Positions 62,995 to 64,000 of a stretch of DNA of 64,000 bases are shown in pieces. The stretch lies in assembly GCF_037975245.1 (NCBI RefSeq), contig NC_092564.1, forward strand, positions 8,775,984 to 8,839,983. The letters are read 5' to 3'. The translations under genes and the position numbers were made by a program. Position 1 is the first letter of the stretch. The number at the start of each line of letters is the position of its first letter. Origin of the DNA: Apostichopus japonicus. Lineage: Eukaryota; Echinodermata; Holothuroidea; Aspidochirotida; Stichopodidae. The notes under the pieces were generated by a model that was not told the DNA's origin, did not search any database, and saw only the letters and a list, made by a program, of their open reading frames with translations.

Positions 62995-64000
62995 AATCTT
63001 GTCAGAGAAGGTTTTTACTTACAGCAGTTTTAGAGGGATGCAGTTTTATTCAGTTGACTCTGTTCTCAAGTTTGCCAAATAATGTGACTAAATTGATACT
63101 TACGTCATAGTATTTAACATGAGATTGCAAGAAGTTTCTGTTTAGTGACGATTAAGTGTGACCACTTCATTACATTAAGACATTTAATGAAGATAATATC
63201 TATGTTATCACTAAGAGCAGCTGATTTTATTTGAAACAAACTTTCTCATCATCATCCACTATGCTGAAACAGAAACTATATTGTTAAGTTTGGTATCTTC
63301 AAACTGTATTTTTCCTTGGTTTTGATCAAGGGATATCATGTTTGTACATAATTGGATACCCCTCATTCCACTGGAGAGATGTATGTGGCTGCAACCAGTT
63401 GGCTGCTCATAATGTGCAAAATATTAACCATTTAGTCTAATGTAGGAACATTTGTGATCCACAAATTTCTTTAATAACTTTATCATTCATTTACAAACCT
63501 TCATTTTGGATTTCCTGGTGCAGTTTTGGTGAATTAAAGTAACAGATAATATTCCCAAAGGAACAACTTATCCATCGTTTATTGGTCAAGAATGGTAGAA
63601 TTGGAACAACAGACCTGCCAACCAAGCACATAAAGCCAGGAGAGTGTGAGAAAAAAAATGAAAACTGCTGGTAAAACCAGTAGAGTTGACAATTTATCTG
63701 AATCAAGTCCAATGATGCGAAATGCAGCTTTGATATACCAACAAAGTGTTTTACAGTATCAAGATTTCTCCCTTCTTTCATTTTTCACAACAAATATTAA
63801 CATGTGGCCTACATGTGTATCTACACATTCTCAAAATAGATGAAGTTAATATTGTCATAATTTATTGAGGCTAAACTGTTTGCTAATTTCTGACTGATCA
63901 AAACAAAAGCCTCTTATACCTTTGTGTACAAAATTGCTCAGTAATGATAGTGAATCTATAAAGTAGAGTACAGTAATGAAACAAAAGGATCTATCTAAGC
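62995..64000 (+). other. HIBCH 3' untranslated region and downstream DNA
   Basis: No further coding exon is recognisable. No AATAAA was found. The variant ATTAAA at 63533-63538 is the best poly(A) signal candidate and would give a 3' UTR of about 560 bases; this is tentative. Confidence 0.4.

Overview
The window is nuclear DNA of an animal: split genes with GT/AG introns, long AT-rich non-coding stretches, many microsatellites and dense transposon remnants. The transposon families, the 3' retroposon tails and the spliced valine-catabolism gene fit a marine invertebrate, perhaps a deuterostome such as an echinoderm. That placement is inference, because no ribosomal or mitochondrial marker is present. 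I see no operons, CRISPR array or prokaryotic-style gene cluster.

The only cellular gene I can name is HIBCH (3-hydroxyisobutyryl-CoA hydrolase) on the + strand at 51844-62994. It has eight coding exons that join without a frame break into a 374-residue protein with the complete active-site motifs. A second, unnamed cellular exon is likely on the - strand at about 7167-6895. It is CpG-rich, protein-like and ends at a perfect GTGAGT donor, so most of 1-6894 may be introns of a gene running leftwards out of the window. Between about 7.2 kb and 51.8 kb I recognise no host gene.

That 44-kb interval and the HIBCH introns are full of mobile elements. Six non-autonomous DNA transposons can be bounded to the base or nearly so by terminal inverted repeats and 8-bp target-site duplications, most of them hAT-like: 17316-17785, 38853-40803, 39667-40223 (nested in the previous one), 45126-45496, 48194-49103 (arms about 260 bp) and 59759-60840 (in HIBCH intron 6). 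A further element with an 8-bp duplication but unclear superfamily lies at 15065-15653. Weaker hAT-like candidates are 12810-13127, 15341-15550 and 36833-36976. A degenerate non-LTR retrotransposon with recognisable reverse transcriptase lies at 45505-47612. tRNA-like SINE heads occur near 2159 (+), 42680 (-) and 53400 (-), and L2/CR1-type 3' tails at 49849 (-) and 53590 (+).

The most unusual architecture is at 13781-14607: two abutting inverted-repeat elements filled with a 21-bp unit built around AGATATCT and GAATTC. Other tandem repeats include a 42-bp minisatellite (31134-31890) that keeps several frames open, an 866-bp degenerate tetranucleotide tract (27141-28006), (AT)72 at 37578-37721, and tandem repeats of about 95, 97, 76 and 185-195 bp. 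G or C homopolymers of 10 or more bases recur about every 3-4 kb. No new functional gene system can be supported; the strongest leads concern transposon structure and the unassigned - strand exon.
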